Below are positions 53,128 to 61,905 of a DNA stretch of 64,000 bases, piece after piece. Position 1 is the stretch's first letter. Each line of letters opens with the position of its first letter. The notes beneath the pieces were generated by a model, which was not told the DNA's origin, made no database searches, and worked only from the letters and a program-made list of their open reading frames with translations. This DNA comes from SLHU01 sp009929975 (GTDB lineage: Bacteria; Bacillota; Clostridia; Saccharofermentanales; UBA5734): NCBI GenBank assembly GCA_040776905.1, contig JAXGZQ010000001.1:124001-188000 (forward strand), in the 5' to 3' direction. The translations under genes and the position numbers were made by a program.

Positions 53128-54574
53128 CTTCTCCGATCGATTCCGGGTTGACGACAATGACCGTTGACAGAGCCGGCTGCAAAGCCTCGCCCGCCAGGCC
53201 GTCGACAATCGCGAACTCACGGTCGCGGTCGATCACCGCGACCCGTATGGTCTGTGTCTTGCCGTTGAGAACCGTCATCAGAGACGCTTCATCCCGGTTT
53301 TCGTCAAGGTCAAATAGAGCGCTGACCGGCGCTCTCAGGCCGGAAGTACTGGTGAGTGTGAGGTCGGCCTGGACCGTTCTCCGGTCAGACAGGCGCTCCA
53401 CCATGCGGTCACTGCTGAATACCGCGAACACACCATCGGCGAACGGTTCAACCCGCAGCAGTGAACAACCGGTGATCGTCAGATGATCATTGGGCAGTGT
53501 GATGTCATACAGGTGATCCAGAGCCAGATCGCTGACCCCGACATCGGGCAGGATGAACGCGAATGCCTGGCGGTGGCTGGAGGTCAGACGCAGAACCGGC
53601 TGCTCCACGCTGACCTGCCCGGCGGCCGTCTGCATCTCCCGCGTGCCGCTGAGCAGTTCATGCACTTGTGTCGGCGGCAATTCAAGCACGATCTCATTGC
53701 GCAGTGTCGCTTCAAGCCCGTCAAGTTTATAGGAGACGATCCCGGGATCCTGGCAGTACAGCGTTCCTGAATCAAGTCCGAGGCTGAGTTCCAGCTGATG
53801 GCGGAGGCTTTGCAGCTCCGTGATGCGGGCATCACGGAAATCGATTCCGGCCAGTTTGCCGGTCCGCTGTTCGAGCAGGACGGTGATGGAAGCCTGATAG
53901 GTGGAGAGATTGCTTAAATCGCTGCGGCTGGTATCGCCGCGGATCAGTCCGGCCAGTCCGGCCAGCGCGGCATGGCTTTCATCGTAAATCGCCCGTGCGC
54001 CGCTGCCCTTTCCGCTGTTCATCAGCTCGATCTGAAGTTCTGTCAGATCTTTTTCGACTTTCTGCAGTTCTCTCAGCTGCTCCTCACGGTCCGCCGGTAT
54101 GATCAGAGCCAGTTTCTGGCCGGCCGCGGTGCGGCTGCCTTCTGCCGCGAGCGGCTTGATCAGGCCCGATGCCGGCGCGGTATACACGGTCTCATCGCGG
54201 ATGATCAGGCCCTGAGCCCTGACAGTATCATCAATCCGGCCCTCACTGAGGAATATAAAACGGGGCTGGGGTCTGGCCTGCTGCATGACTTCAATGATCA
54301 GGAGGACGGTCACCAGCATGATCACGAGAACAAACATCGCCATGCCAACAGCCCGGCTGCGGGCTTTCCTCCGTTCGATCGCCTGAAGCCGGCGGGCCGA
54401 CTGTTCACTGCGGCTGCGGGGTGATGACGCCGCTTCAGTTTCGCCCTGCCCGCCACCGGCAGCCGGGCGGCCGCGCTGTGGCTTGACCGGGGGCCGGCGC
54501 AGCCTGTCCGTCTTCTTTTTACCGCTCCGAAGACGACCGGAACGGTTGTCTGATGGTTGATCGTGCCGTTTCAT
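53105..54574 (-). CDS. HlyD-like membrane fusion protein
   Basis: A 489-aa protein with a basic, disordered N-terminus (about 1-75), one membrane span (about 77-98) and a large outer domain. The outer part has a biotinyl-lipoyl-like start (YTAPASGLIKPL), a helical stretch (about 160-260) and a beta-barrel-like C-terminus, the plan of HlyD-type adaptors. No ABC transporter partner is next to it. In clostridial genomes this family is often found beside yggS and sepF, so a wall or division role is possible. Its ATG overlaps the preceding stop by 4 nt. Confidence 0.82.
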   Translation of the reverse strand: MKRHDQPSDNRSGRLRSGKKKTDRLRRPPVKPQRGRPAAGGGQGETEAASSPRSRSEQSARRLQAIERRKARSRAVGMAMFVLVIMLVTVLLIIEVMQQARPQPRFIFLSEGRIDDTVRAQGLIIRDETVYTAPASGLIKPLAAEGSRTAAGQKLALIIPADREEQLRELQKVEKDLTELQIELMNSGKGSGARAIYDESHAALAGLAGLIRGDTSRSDLSNLSTYQASITVLLEQRTGKLAGIDFRDARITELQSLRHQLELSLGLDSGTLYCQDPGIVSYKLDGLEATLRNEIVLELPPTQVHELLSGTREMQTAAGQVSVEQPVLRLTSSHRQAFAFILPDVGVSDLALDHLYDITLPNDHLTITGCSLLRVEPFADGVFAVFSSDRMVERLSDRRTVQADLTLTSTSGLRAPVSALFDLDENRDEASLMTVLNGKTQTIRVAVIDRDREFAIVDGLAGEALQPALSTVIVVNPESIGEGEFIGND

Positions 54575-55848
54575 CTCGGAGGATGCTCCATTTTCTCAAC
54601 GGCCATCATAATGGCCAGGCGGACCTGGTCGAAGCTGAGACCGCCTTGCAGATAGGCAGGATATGGCGGGCGCAGCGGACCGTCGGCTGATAATTCAATC
54701 GACGCGCCCTGAACAAAAGTACCGGCCGCCATGATGACCGGATCCTGGTAGCCCGGCATCGGCCAGGGCTCAGGCTGAACGAAGCTGTCGACCGGTGAGG
54801 CGGCCTGAATGGCCTGGCAAAACTGGATCAGCTTCTGCTCCCCGCCCAGCAGAACTGATTGTATCAGGTCACCACGCGGATCGTCCGGTCCGGGGTGGCT
54901 GGTAAAGCCGGACAGCTCAAGCATTGCCGCGGCAAACACCGCGCCCTTGAGACTTTCAGCCACAATCAGCGGCGCCAGGTAAAAGCCCTGGGCGATCAGC
55001 CGGTTGAAGCCGAGTGTGGGGCCGACATGGCTGCCCAGGCCGGGAGCTGACAGATGCACCGCCACCTTCTCAACCAGATCCGCCCGGCCGGCAATATAGC
55101 CGCCACTGGGGCACAGACCGCCGCCGGGATTCTTGATCAGGGATCCGGCACAAAGATCAACCCCTGCATGGCAGGGTTCCTGTGTCTCGACAAATTCCCC
55201 ATAACAGTTGTCGGTCATGATGATCGCCCGGCTGCCAGCTGAGCGGACTATCTCAACAATCGACGCGAGATCCGCATGGCGCAGCGAACGACGCGTACTG
55301 TAGCCTCTCGACTTCTGGACAAGCACCACGCGGGTTCGCGGCTGCAGTGCCTGGCGGATCGCGTCAGCGTCCGGACTCCCGTCCGGACTAAGTTCAACCT
55401 GACGATAGGTGATGCCGAAATCAGCCAGACTGCCCTTATCCTCTGTCTGACCGGGCTGGCCGATCGACTCAAGCAGCGTATCATAGGGTGTACCGGTGAC
55501 CGAAAGCAGTTCATCTCCCGGTCGCAGCAGCCCGAACAGGCAGGCCGAGATCGCCTGGGTGCCTGAACTGATCTGCAGCCTGACCAGAGCCGCCTCCGCG
55601 CCGAATACCCGGGCATAAACCTGTTCAATCTGTTCACGGCCGCGGTCATCATAGCCATAGCCTGTTGTTCCGCCCAGCGCGCTTTCCGCCAGGCCGACTT
55701 CACGCATGGCTTGAATGACCCTCAGCTGATTACTCGCCCTGGTCGCGCGAATTCGCGTGAAAACAGGCTCGACACGGGTCAGAGCCTGTTCAGACCGATC
55801 ATACACATCACGGGAAATACCGAATGAAGCGAAATCAGCATAACTCAA
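54571..55848 (-). CDS. Methionine gamma-lyase family protein (aluminium resistance protein type)
   Basis: A 425-aa fold-type I PLP enzyme of the YnbB family. The segments GTTGYGYDDRGRE, LQISSGTQAIS, VTGTPYDTL, MTDNCYGEFVE and the PLP lysine in SLIKNPGGG are typical. The family is annotated as methionine gamma-lyase or aluminium-resistance protein; the natural substrate is unsettled. TTG 55848 is the start: GAGGAGG is 10 nt upstream, and TTGA overlaps the stop of the ACT gene. Confidence 0.9.
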   Translation of the reverse strand: MSYADFASFGISRDVYDRSEQALTRVEPVFTRIRATRASNQLRVIQAMREVGLAESALGGTTGYGYDDRGREQIEQVYARVFGAEAALVRLQISSGTQAISACLFGLLRPGDELLSVTGTPYDTLLESIGQPGQTEDKGSLADFGITYRQVELSPDGSPDADAIRQALQPRTRVVLVQKSRGYSTRRSLRHADLASIVEIVRSAGSRAIIMTDNCYGEFVETQEPCHAGVDLCAGSLIKNPGGGLCPSGGYIAGRADLVEKVAVHLSAPGLGSHVGPTLGFNRLIAQGFYLAPLIVAESLKGAVFAAAMLELSGFTSHPGPDDPRGDLIQSVLLGGEQKLIQFCQAIQAASPVDSFVQPEPWPMPGYQDPVIMAAGTFVQGASIELSADGPLRPPYPAYLQGGLSFDQVRLAIMMAVEKMEHPPR

Positions 55849-56276
55849 GTACCGTAAACCTCCTCGCGGTCCAGCACCCTGATTCCGGTCTGGCGCAGAC
55901 GTTCCAGCGCTTGCCGGGGATCTTCGACACGAATCACGACAATCGCGTCGGTTGAGAGGCGGCCGACATAGGCGTAAAGATAATCCACCGAAATGGACGC
56001 CCGGCTGAGGGTATCAAGCGCTTCATCAAGCGTTCCCGGCTGATCGGGAATCGCGATGGCGATCACATTGGTCGAGCTGACCGTAAATCCATTTTCCGTC
56101 AGGGCGGCCTGGGCGGCTTCCGGCTGATCGACGATCATGCGCAGGATGCCGTATTCTGTCGTATCGGCGATATACAGGGCCCTGATATCGATCTGCTGAT
56201 GATGCAGGATCCGTGTCACCTCGGCCAGGCGGCCGGATTTATTTTCAAGAAAGACTGATATCTGCTGGACAAGCAT
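55845..56276 (-). CDS. Tandem ACT-domain protein
   Basis: A 143-aa protein made of two ACT domains (about 4-68 and 72-138), starting QISVFLENKSGRLAEV and with IPDQPGTLDEAL opening the second. ACT domains bind amino acids as regulatory ligands. It has no catalytic domain. Beside iorB, iorA and paaK it is a plausible amino-acid sensor for that pathway, an association I have seen widely in anaerobes. GGAGG precedes ATG 56276. Confidence 0.9.
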   Translation of the reverse strand: MLVQQISVFLENKSGRLAEVTRILHHQQIDIRALYIADTTEYGILRMIVDQPEAAQAALTENGFTVSSTNVIAIAIPDQPGTLDEALDTLSRASISVDYLYAYVGRLSTDAIVVIRVEDPRQALERLRQTGIRVLDREEVYGT

Positions 56277-56322
56277 GAATCGGTACCTCCATATCTAGAC
56301 TGTCAGATTCACGACAGAGACG

Positions 56323-56937
56323 TTACGACAACGCCTGTGTCAGGATTGATTTTATTATATCAGATCCTGCTTTAAATGCCGCATGATTCAACCGGCGGTA
56401 TTTTTCCGGGAAGACCTGGTCGATCGATTGTTCGATCATCGCGTCATTCCAGCCGAGAAAAACAGACAGCGCGCCGGCCATGACCACATTGACGGCCCGG
56501 GTGCTTCCGGCCTGCTCAGCCAGACCGCGCGCATCAAGTGAATGAACCGTTCCCCGCCCGTCAAGACGCTGTTTCAGTTCATCCGGGATTCGCGGGGGAT
56601 ACTCCGCCTGGCCGGTCGCCACCGTAACCGGCTGGATCTGCTGCCGGTTGACAAGCAGAACGCCGCCGCGCCGGAGCAGCCCTGACCAGCGCATCGCTTC
56701 CAGTTCCTCAAACGCCAGAATATAATCGGCGGTCCCGGCTTCAATCACCGGTGAGAATACCTTCTCTCCCATCCTGACATATGTGATCACACTGCCGCCT
56801 CGCTGCGCCATACCATGGACTTCCGACACTTTGACATCAAGGCCCTGCAGGATCGCCGCCTGCCCCAGCAGCTTGCCGGCCACCAGAGTTCCCTGGCCTC
56901 CGACACCGGCCAGAACGATATTCACTTCACTGGTCAT
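56323..56937 (-). CDS. iorB: Indolepyruvate:ferredoxin oxidoreductase beta subunit
   Basis: Gamma-domain subunit of the oxygen-sensitive 2-oxoacid oxidoreductase that converts aryl pyruvates to arylacetyl-CoA with ferredoxin. The 204-aa protein has VLAGVGGQGTLVAGKLL and SEVHGMAQRGGSV, the standard IorB segments. ATG 56937 has GGAGG upstream and overlaps the iorA stop by 11 nt. The frame open to 57048 is a shadow of the iorA iron-sulfur region. Confidence 0.94.
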   Translation of the reverse strand: MTSEVNIVLAGVGGQGTLVAGKLLGQAAILQGLDVKVSEVHGMAQRGGSVITYVRMGEKVFSPVIEAGTADYILAFEELEAMRWSGLLRRGGVLLVNRQQIQPVTVATGQAEYPPRIPDELKQRLDGRGTVHSLDARGLAEQAGSTRAVNVVMAGALSVFLGWNDAMIEQSIDQVFPEKYRRLNHAAFKAGSDIIKSILTQALS

Positions 56938-58705
56938 GATCGGTTCCTCCCTGCAGCAGCGCGTCAAAACGGCAGACACGGACACACAGACCGCAGCCGT
57001 TGCAGCTCTCCGCGTCAATCTGCGGATAGCCGTCAGGTCCGGCAACAAGCGCCGGACACATGATCTTCATGCAGGCCCCGCAGAGCCGGCATTTCTCCCG
57101 GTCCAGACGGACGACCTGCTCCGGCTGGCCACGGCCCTTTGGAATCAGAGCACAGGGTGCGCGGGCGATCACAACCGACACCCCGTCACGCTTCATTTCC
57201 TCTGCGATCACCGTCTGAGCGGCGAAGGTATCGGTCGGATCCACAACCTGGACTGAGTCCGCACCGATCACCCGGCACAGCGCTTCCAGATCAATCGACG
57301 GAGCCGGCTGATGGCGGATATCCAGACCGGTTGTTGGGTTTTCCTGATGTCCGGTCATTCCGGTGATTGAGTTGTCGAGAATGAGAATCGTGCTGCGGCT
57401 GCGGTTGTAAACACTGTTGATCAATCCGGTGATGCCGGAGTGGATAAAGGTCGAGTCACCGATCACCGCGACAGTCCGCTCAGCCATCTGGTGATCCGAC
57501 GCGAGATCAAAGCCATGTGCCATGCCGATTGAAGCGCCCATGCAGACACAGGTATCCATCGCACTGGTCGGATTGAGCGCGCCAAGTGTATAACATCCGA
57601 TATCGCCGGTCACAATGGCCTTCAACCGGTTCAGAGCCATGAACAGGCCGCGGTGGGGGCAGCCGGCACACATGACCGGCGGCCGGCCGGGAACCGCGGG
57701 AATCTCTCCGGCGGCCAGTGCCGGTGCGGTTTGTCCCTGGCCCAGCACCGCCTGGCGGATCATGTCCGGTGTATATTCACCCAGCGGGGTCAGCAGGGCC
57801 TTGCCTTCGCAGGCAATGCCGGCAGCCCGCAATTCAGTCTCAATGAAGGGATCCAGCTCCTCGATCACGATCAGACGGTCGACACCGGCCGCGAATGACC
57901 GGATCTGCCCGATCGGCAGCGGCCAGACCAGGCCCAGTTTGAAAAGCGAGGCATCCGGCAGCGCTTCCTGCACATACTGGCTGGCAATTCCGGCACAGAC
58001 AACACCCAGGCTGCCGGAACGCCGGCTGACCTGATGCATCGCCAGATCGCCGGGCCCAGCCGCCAGCTGACGCTGCCGGTCTTCGACCAGCCGGTGGCGG
58101 TCAACCGCCATGGCCGGCATCATCACATATTTGCGCATATCCTTCTCATACGGGAAGCTTGCCTGCGGCAGCGGGGGCCGCAGCTCAACCTGAGCCCGTG
58201 AATGCGAGATGCGCGTGGTCAGGCGGACCATCACCGGGGTATCGTACTGTTCGGAGAGTTCAAACGCGGCCCGGGTCATATCACGGCATTCCGCGCTGTC
58301 TGCCGGTTCAAACATCGGCAGCTTGGCGGCACGGGCATAATGCCGGCTGTCTTGCTCATTCTGTGAGCTGTGCATGCCGGGATCATCGGCAACGACAATG
58401 ACCAGACCGCCTCTGACACCGGTATAACTCGCTGTGAAAAGCGGGTCCGCGGCAACATTGAGGCCGACATGCTTCATGCACGACATCGCCCTGACACCGG
58501 CCACACTCGCGCCGACCGCGACTTCAAGGCCAACCTTCTCATTCGATGCCCACTCGGTTTTGACCCCGGTATAGCCAGCCATCGCTTCGGTAATTTCCGT
58601 GCTGGGCGTGCCGGGATAGGAGGACACCACCTTGACACCCGCTTCAAACGCGCCGCGGGCCACCGCTTCATTTCCCAGGAGAATTTCTTTCAAATCAATC
58701 ACCAC
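56927..58705 (-). CDS. iorA: Indolepyruvate:ferredoxin oxidoreductase alpha subunit
   Basis: A 592-aa subunit that binds thiamine diphosphate and two [4Fe-4S] clusters. It starts with GNEAVARGAFEAGVKVVSSYPGTPSTEI (in part), has CAGCPHRG and GDIGCYTLG in the TPP domain, and ends with CRLCGACMKIMCP and CNGCGLCVRVC, two ferredoxin-type cluster motifs. The start is GTG 58705 or 58702; the ribosome site is weak. It has its own promoter downstream of paaK. Confidence 0.95.
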   Translation of the reverse strand: MVIDLKEILLGNEAVARGAFEAGVKVVSSYPGTPSTEITEAMAGYTGVKTEWASNEKVGLEVAVGASVAGVRAMSCMKHVGLNVAADPLFTASYTGVRGGLVIVVADDPGMHSSQNEQDSRHYARAAKLPMFEPADSAECRDMTRAAFELSEQYDTPVMVRLTTRISHSRAQVELRPPLPQASFPYEKDMRKYVMMPAMAVDRHRLVEDRQRQLAAGPGDLAMHQVSRRSGSLGVVCAGIASQYVQEALPDASLFKLGLVWPLPIGQIRSFAAGVDRLIVIEELDPFIETELRAAGIACEGKALLTPLGEYTPDMIRQAVLGQGQTAPALAAGEIPAVPGRPPVMCAGCPHRGLFMALNRLKAIVTGDIGCYTLGALNPTSAMDTCVCMGASIGMAHGFDLASDHQMAERTVAVIGDSTFIHSGITGLINSVYNRSRSTILILDNSITGMTGHQENPTTGLDIRHQPAPSIDLEALCRVIGADSVQVVDPTDTFAAQTVIAEEMKRDGVSVVIARAPCALIPKGRGQPEQVVRLDREKCRLCGACMKIMCPALVAGPDGYPQIDAESCNGCGLCVRVCRFDALLQGGTDHDQ

Positions 58706-58750
58706 TTCTTTATTGATTGACCGGAGATCCGGCCGCTGTTTTCGTCGTTC

Positions 58751-58779
58751 ATTATCACTTAATCAGCCGTGTCACGCAA
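58751..58779 (-). promoter_or_regulatory. Promoter upstream of iorA
   Basis: Minus strand TTGCGT (58779-58774), 17-nt spacer, GATAAT (58756-58751), 46 nt before the iorA start. Confidence 0.55.
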
Positions 58780-58784
58780 GTCAC

Positions 58785-58801
58785 ACCGCCGGAGCGGCGG
58801 T
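58785..58801 (-). terminator. GC hairpin at the end of paaK
   Basis: Stem ACCGCCG/CGGCGGT with a 3-nt loop at the paaK stop codon. No U-run follows on the minus strand, so it is a weak terminator or a 3'-end stabiliser. Confidence 0.3.
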
Positions 58802-60096
58802 CAAGTCCGCTTGTCAATGACATGACGGGCCTTGCCGGCTGTCCGCTCGATGGTCTGTGGACTGAGCAGTGTGACCTTGACATCAATGCCCAGAACGCTG
58901 CGGATCTTATGCAGGATCTGGCGGGTCAGAGCTTCCAGCTGGCTGTAGCTTTCCAGCAGACCGCCGTCAATCAGTTCAACCTGTATCTCGAGACGATCCA
59001 TGAACGACTCGCGGGTCACGACGAGCTGATAGTGCGGACCGATACCGCTGATTGTCATCAGGATCGACTCAATCTGGGATGGGAAGACATTGACACCCCG
59101 GATGATCATCATATCATCCGACCGGCCGTGGACGAGTTCCATGCGGACATTGGTCCGGCCGCAGGCGCACGGTTCATAGTGCAGTCTGGTAATATCACGG
59201 GTCCGGTACCGCAGCATCGGGATGCCTTCCTTACTCAGGGTTGTCAATACCAGTTCACCGATCTCGCCCGCTTCCAGCACCTCGCCGCTGACCGGATCAA
59301 TGATCTCCGGATAAAAGTAATCTTCATTGATATGCATGCCGCGGAACGCCGTACATTCATACGATATCCCGGGTCCGCAGATTTCTGTCAGCCCGTAGTT
59401 TTGCGTATCGATAATTCCGAGCCGCTGCTCGATCAGCGACCGCATCTCCGGTGTATGGCCTTCACCGCCGAACAGTCCGATGCGCAGGCTGAGGTCTTCA
59501 GCCCGGATGCCGGTCTTCTCCATCACTTCAGTCAGATGGAGGACATAGGACGGGGTCGCGACAAGCACGGTCGTCCCGAAATCCTGCATGTACATCAGCT
59601 GTCGTTCAGAATTGCCGCTTGAGGCGGGGATCACCGCGGCGCCAACATGTTCAAGCCCGTAATGCAGACCGAATCCGCCGGTGAACATACCATAGCCGAA
59701 GCAAATCTGAGCGACATCGGCATCCGTCACACCGGCCGCGGTGGCCATGCGGGCGCAGCACTCGGTCCATACCTGCATATCATGGCGTGTATATCCGACA
59801 ACGATTGGTTTGCCGGTTGTACCGGACGAGGCATGGTAGCGGACGATGTCGCGCTGAGGCACGGCCATCAGGCCGAAAGGATACTGGTCCCGCAGGTCGG
59901 TTTTGACCGTCATCGGTATCCGGGACAGGTCGGCCAGTGATTGGATGTCTGAGGGTTTCAGCCCGGATTCATCCAGTTTCCGCCGATAGAAAGGAACCCG
60001 TTCATAAGCCCTGCTGACGGTCTCCTGCAATCGCTGCAGCTGTAATGTCCGCATCGGCTCCCTGGGCATGCTTTCGGCTGGACTCCATGGTTTCAT
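58801..60096 (-). CDS. paaK: Phenylacetate-CoA ligase
   Basis: AMP-forming ligase making arylacetyl-CoA. 431 aa, with the family start MKPWSPAESMPREPMR, SSGTTGKPIVVGYT P-loop, ICGPGISYEC, and YRTRDITRLHYEPCACGR. ATG 60096 is chosen by GGAGG 9 nt upstream and by matching the usual N-terminus. That puts the first 95 nt inside the end of the symporter gene in another frame. With iorAB it links arylacetates and aryl pyruvates. Confidence 0.94.
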   Translation of the reverse strand: MKPWSPAESMPREPMRTLQLQRLQETVSRAYERVPFYRRKLDESGLKPSDIQSLADLSRIPMTVKTDLRDQYPFGLMAVPQRDIVRYHASSGTTGKPIVVGYTRHDMQVWTECCARMATAAGVTDADVAQICFGYGMFTGGFGLHYGLEHVGAAVIPASSGNSERQLMYMQDFGTTVLVATPSYVLHLTEVMEKTGIRAEDLSLRIGLFGGEGHTPEMRSLIEQRLGIIDTQNYGLTEICGPGISYECTAFRGMHINEDYFYPEIIDPVSGEVLEAGEIGELVLTTLSKEGIPMLRYRTRDITRLHYEPCACGRTNVRMELVHGRSDDMMIIRGVNVFPSQIESILMTISGIGPHYQLVVTRESFMDRLEIQVELIDGGLLESYSQLEALTRQILHKIRSVLGIDVKVTLLSPQTIERTAGKARHVIDKRT

Positions 60097-61570
60097 GATC
60101 ATTTTCCTCCAATAGAACGAGTTGATTGAGATACGCCGCGCCACGGGGCAGCGGCTGATGCCGGTTCAGCCAGCTGACCAGCGGCACAGATATCAGTGAA
60201 ACAAAAATCGCCAGAACCGCCAGCCGCGGCGCCTGTGTTGCCGCGGGCTGCCCCGACAGCACGGTCAGGGCGGCTCCGATGATCACGGTGCCAAGCCCTC
60301 CGGCCATGCCGGCCGCCGCAGCCTGGCGCGTCACCTTCCGCATGAACAGGCCCCAGAGATAAGGGCCGGCAAACGCACCGGAAACCGCGCCCCATGAAAA
60401 CGCCATCAGCGTCACGATCGCTCCGGGAATCAGTGCGACAACGAATGAGATAAAGACAAACAACAGGGACATCAGGCGAAGTGTACGCATTTTGTCTGAC
60501 CGGAGAACCGTCCGGCTGAAAGTCGGCGCGGAAACCAGAACGACCGCGGCAAGGGTGGACATGGAAGCGGACAGCATCAGAACCAGCAGGACCGCCATCA
60601 TTTCCGGCGTGAGCAGCGCGTCAAAAATCAGCGGCATCAGCAGATCGAGCCGCTCACCGTCAAATCCGAGATTCAGGCGCTGGTTGAGGAGACGGGAAAA
60701 ACCGCCCATGAAATAAGCGCCGCCGCCGATCACCAGCGCGAAGATCGTACTCATGACCGTGGCCCGCCGGATTGAGCGGCGGTCGCGTACGCCATTGAAT
60801 TTGCCGATCATCTGCGGCAGGCCGAAGGTTCCCAAACTGGTCATCAGAATGAGAATGATCAAATCAAATGGAGCGGGACCGAGGGGTGAAACCAGTGCCT
60901 CGCCCCCGGTCAGAGCCGCCAGATCAGTCAGGCCGGTGCGCAGGCCGCCGACCACATCAATCACGCGCCAGACCATATAGACAACACCGAACAGCATGAT
61001 CAGTCCCTGGATCAGGCTGTTGACCGCTGTTGAGATATAGCCGCCGAAATAAAGATACACCGCGGTGATCACGGCCATCAGCAGCATGCTCAAACGAATA
61101 TCAGCCAGCACAGTTCCGCTGAAAAACCGCTGCATCAGATAACCCAGCCCCTGATAGACTGACGCGGAATACGGAATCAAAAAGATAAAAATGATCAGCG
61201 CCGAGAATTTCTCGAGACCGGGACTGTCGTAGCGGTGGCGGAAGAACTCCGCCATGGTATTGGCCTTCATCGCCTGTGTGATCCGCCGGCTGCGTTCGGC
61301 CAGCAGCCACCAGGCGAGCAGACTGCCGATCAGCGCGTTGCCGACCCCGATCCAGGCTGCCGACAGACCGAAAGACCAGCCAAACCGACCGGCATAGCCG
61401 ACAAAAATAACCGCTGAAAAATAGGCTGTACCATAAGAAAAAGAGGAGAGCCACGGCCCCATGCGCCGTCCGCCCAGAACATAATCCTCTGTGCTGTGAA
61501 TCTGCCGCCGGCTGATCATGCCAACCAGAATCATGAGCGCGACAAACACAAAAAGTATCGCATACTTCAT
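60002..61570 (-). CDS. Sodium:solute symporter (SSS family)
   Basis: A 522-aa transporter with about 13 hydrophobic segments. The N-terminal DYVLGGRRMGPWLSSFSYGTAYFSAV region (in part), SLGTFGLPQMIGKFNGV and LSASMSTLAAVVLVSAPTF are characteristic of the sodium:solute symporter family, near PanF/PutP. Substrate not evident; arylacetates or a related acid would fit the neighbours. The last 50 or so residues are hydrophilic and are encoded by DNA that also holds the paaK start. Confidence 0.92.
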   Translation of the reverse strand: MKYAILFVFVALMILVGMISRRQIHSTEDYVLGGRRMGPWLSSFSYGTAYFSAVIFVGYAGRFGWSFGLSAAWIGVGNALIGSLLAWWLLAERSRRITQAMKANTMAEFFRHRYDSPGLEKFSALIIFIFLIPYSASVYQGLGYLMQRFFSGTVLADIRLSMLLMAVITAVYLYFGGYISTAVNSLIQGLIMLFGVVYMVWRVIDVVGGLRTGLTDLAALTGGEALVSPLGPAPFDLIILILMTSLGTFGLPQMIGKFNGVRDRRSIRRATVMSTIFALVIGGGAYFMGGFSRLLNQRLNLGFDGERLDLLMPLIFDALLTPEMMAVLLVLMLSASMSTLAAVVLVSAPTFSRTVLRSDKMRTLRLMSLLFVFISFVVALIPGAIVTLMAFSWGAVSGAFAGPYLWGLFMRKVTRQAAAAGMAGGLGTVIIGAALTVLSGQPAATQAPRLAVLAIFVSLISVPLVSWLNRHQPLPRGAAYLNQLVLLEENDHETMESSRKHAQGADADITAAAIAGDRQQGL

Positions 61571-61635
61571 TTCCTACCGTCCTTCCATGCGTAAAGAACA
61601 CTCCTACCCCGCTGCAACGCAGCCCTGCACGGACC

Positions 61636-61663
61636 ATCTTATCATATGGGAAATGTTTTGCAA
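61636..61663 (-). promoter_or_regulatory. Promoter upstream of the symporter gene
   Basis: Minus strand TTGCAA (61663-61658), 16-nt spacer, TAAGAT (61641-61636), with TG one base before the -10. It is divergent from the tRNA-Leu promoter. Confidence 0.55.
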
Positions 61664-61695
61664 TCTGAAAAAGACAGATGATGAGCGGAAAACGG

Positions 61696-61725
61696 TTGAC
61701 AAAGCCGATCGCGACAGCCTATAAT
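61696..61725 (+). promoter_or_regulatory. tRNA-Leu promoter
   Basis: TTGACA (61696-61701), 18-nt spacer, TATAAT (61720-61725): both hexamers exact. Transcription would start about 24 nt before the mature tRNA. Confidence 0.88.
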
Positions 61726-61755
61726 TGCAAATGCCGCTGCGGCGGACCATGATCT

Positions 61756-61838
61756 GCGGTCATGGCGGAATTGGCAGACGCGCACGCTTGAGGGGCGTGT
61801 GGGCAACCGTATGGGTTCAAGTCCCATTGACCGCACCA
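61756..61838 (+). tRNA. tRNA-Leu (anticodon GAG)
   Basis: Acceptor GCGGTCA (61756-61762) pairs with TGACCGC (61828-61834), discriminator A, encoded CCA at 61836-61838. Anticodon stem CACGC/GCGTG with loop TTGAGGG gives anticodon GAG at 61790-61792, reading CTC/CTT. A long variable arm and a TTCAAGT T-loop fit a class II leucine tRNA. Confidence 0.97.
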
Positions 61839-61871
61839 AAAAAGCTGTCTCGAACAGGAGACAGCTTTTTT
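61839..61871. terminator. Bidirectional terminator between tRNA-Leu and the GH13 gene
   Basis: Stem GCTGTCTC/GAGACAGC (61844-61851 with 61858-61865), 6-nt loop, with an A-run before and T-run after. It begins directly after the tRNA CCA and also faces the 3' end of the convergent GH13 gene. Confidence 0.92.
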
Positions 61872-61905
61872 CATGCTGTGATGACTGGCAGTTCGTATCA
61901 GCGGC

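Noticed and set aside
56938..57048. N-terminal extension of iorB
   Set aside because: It overlaps the iorA iron-sulfur region and looks like a shadow; the ATG at 56937 has GGAGG upstream.
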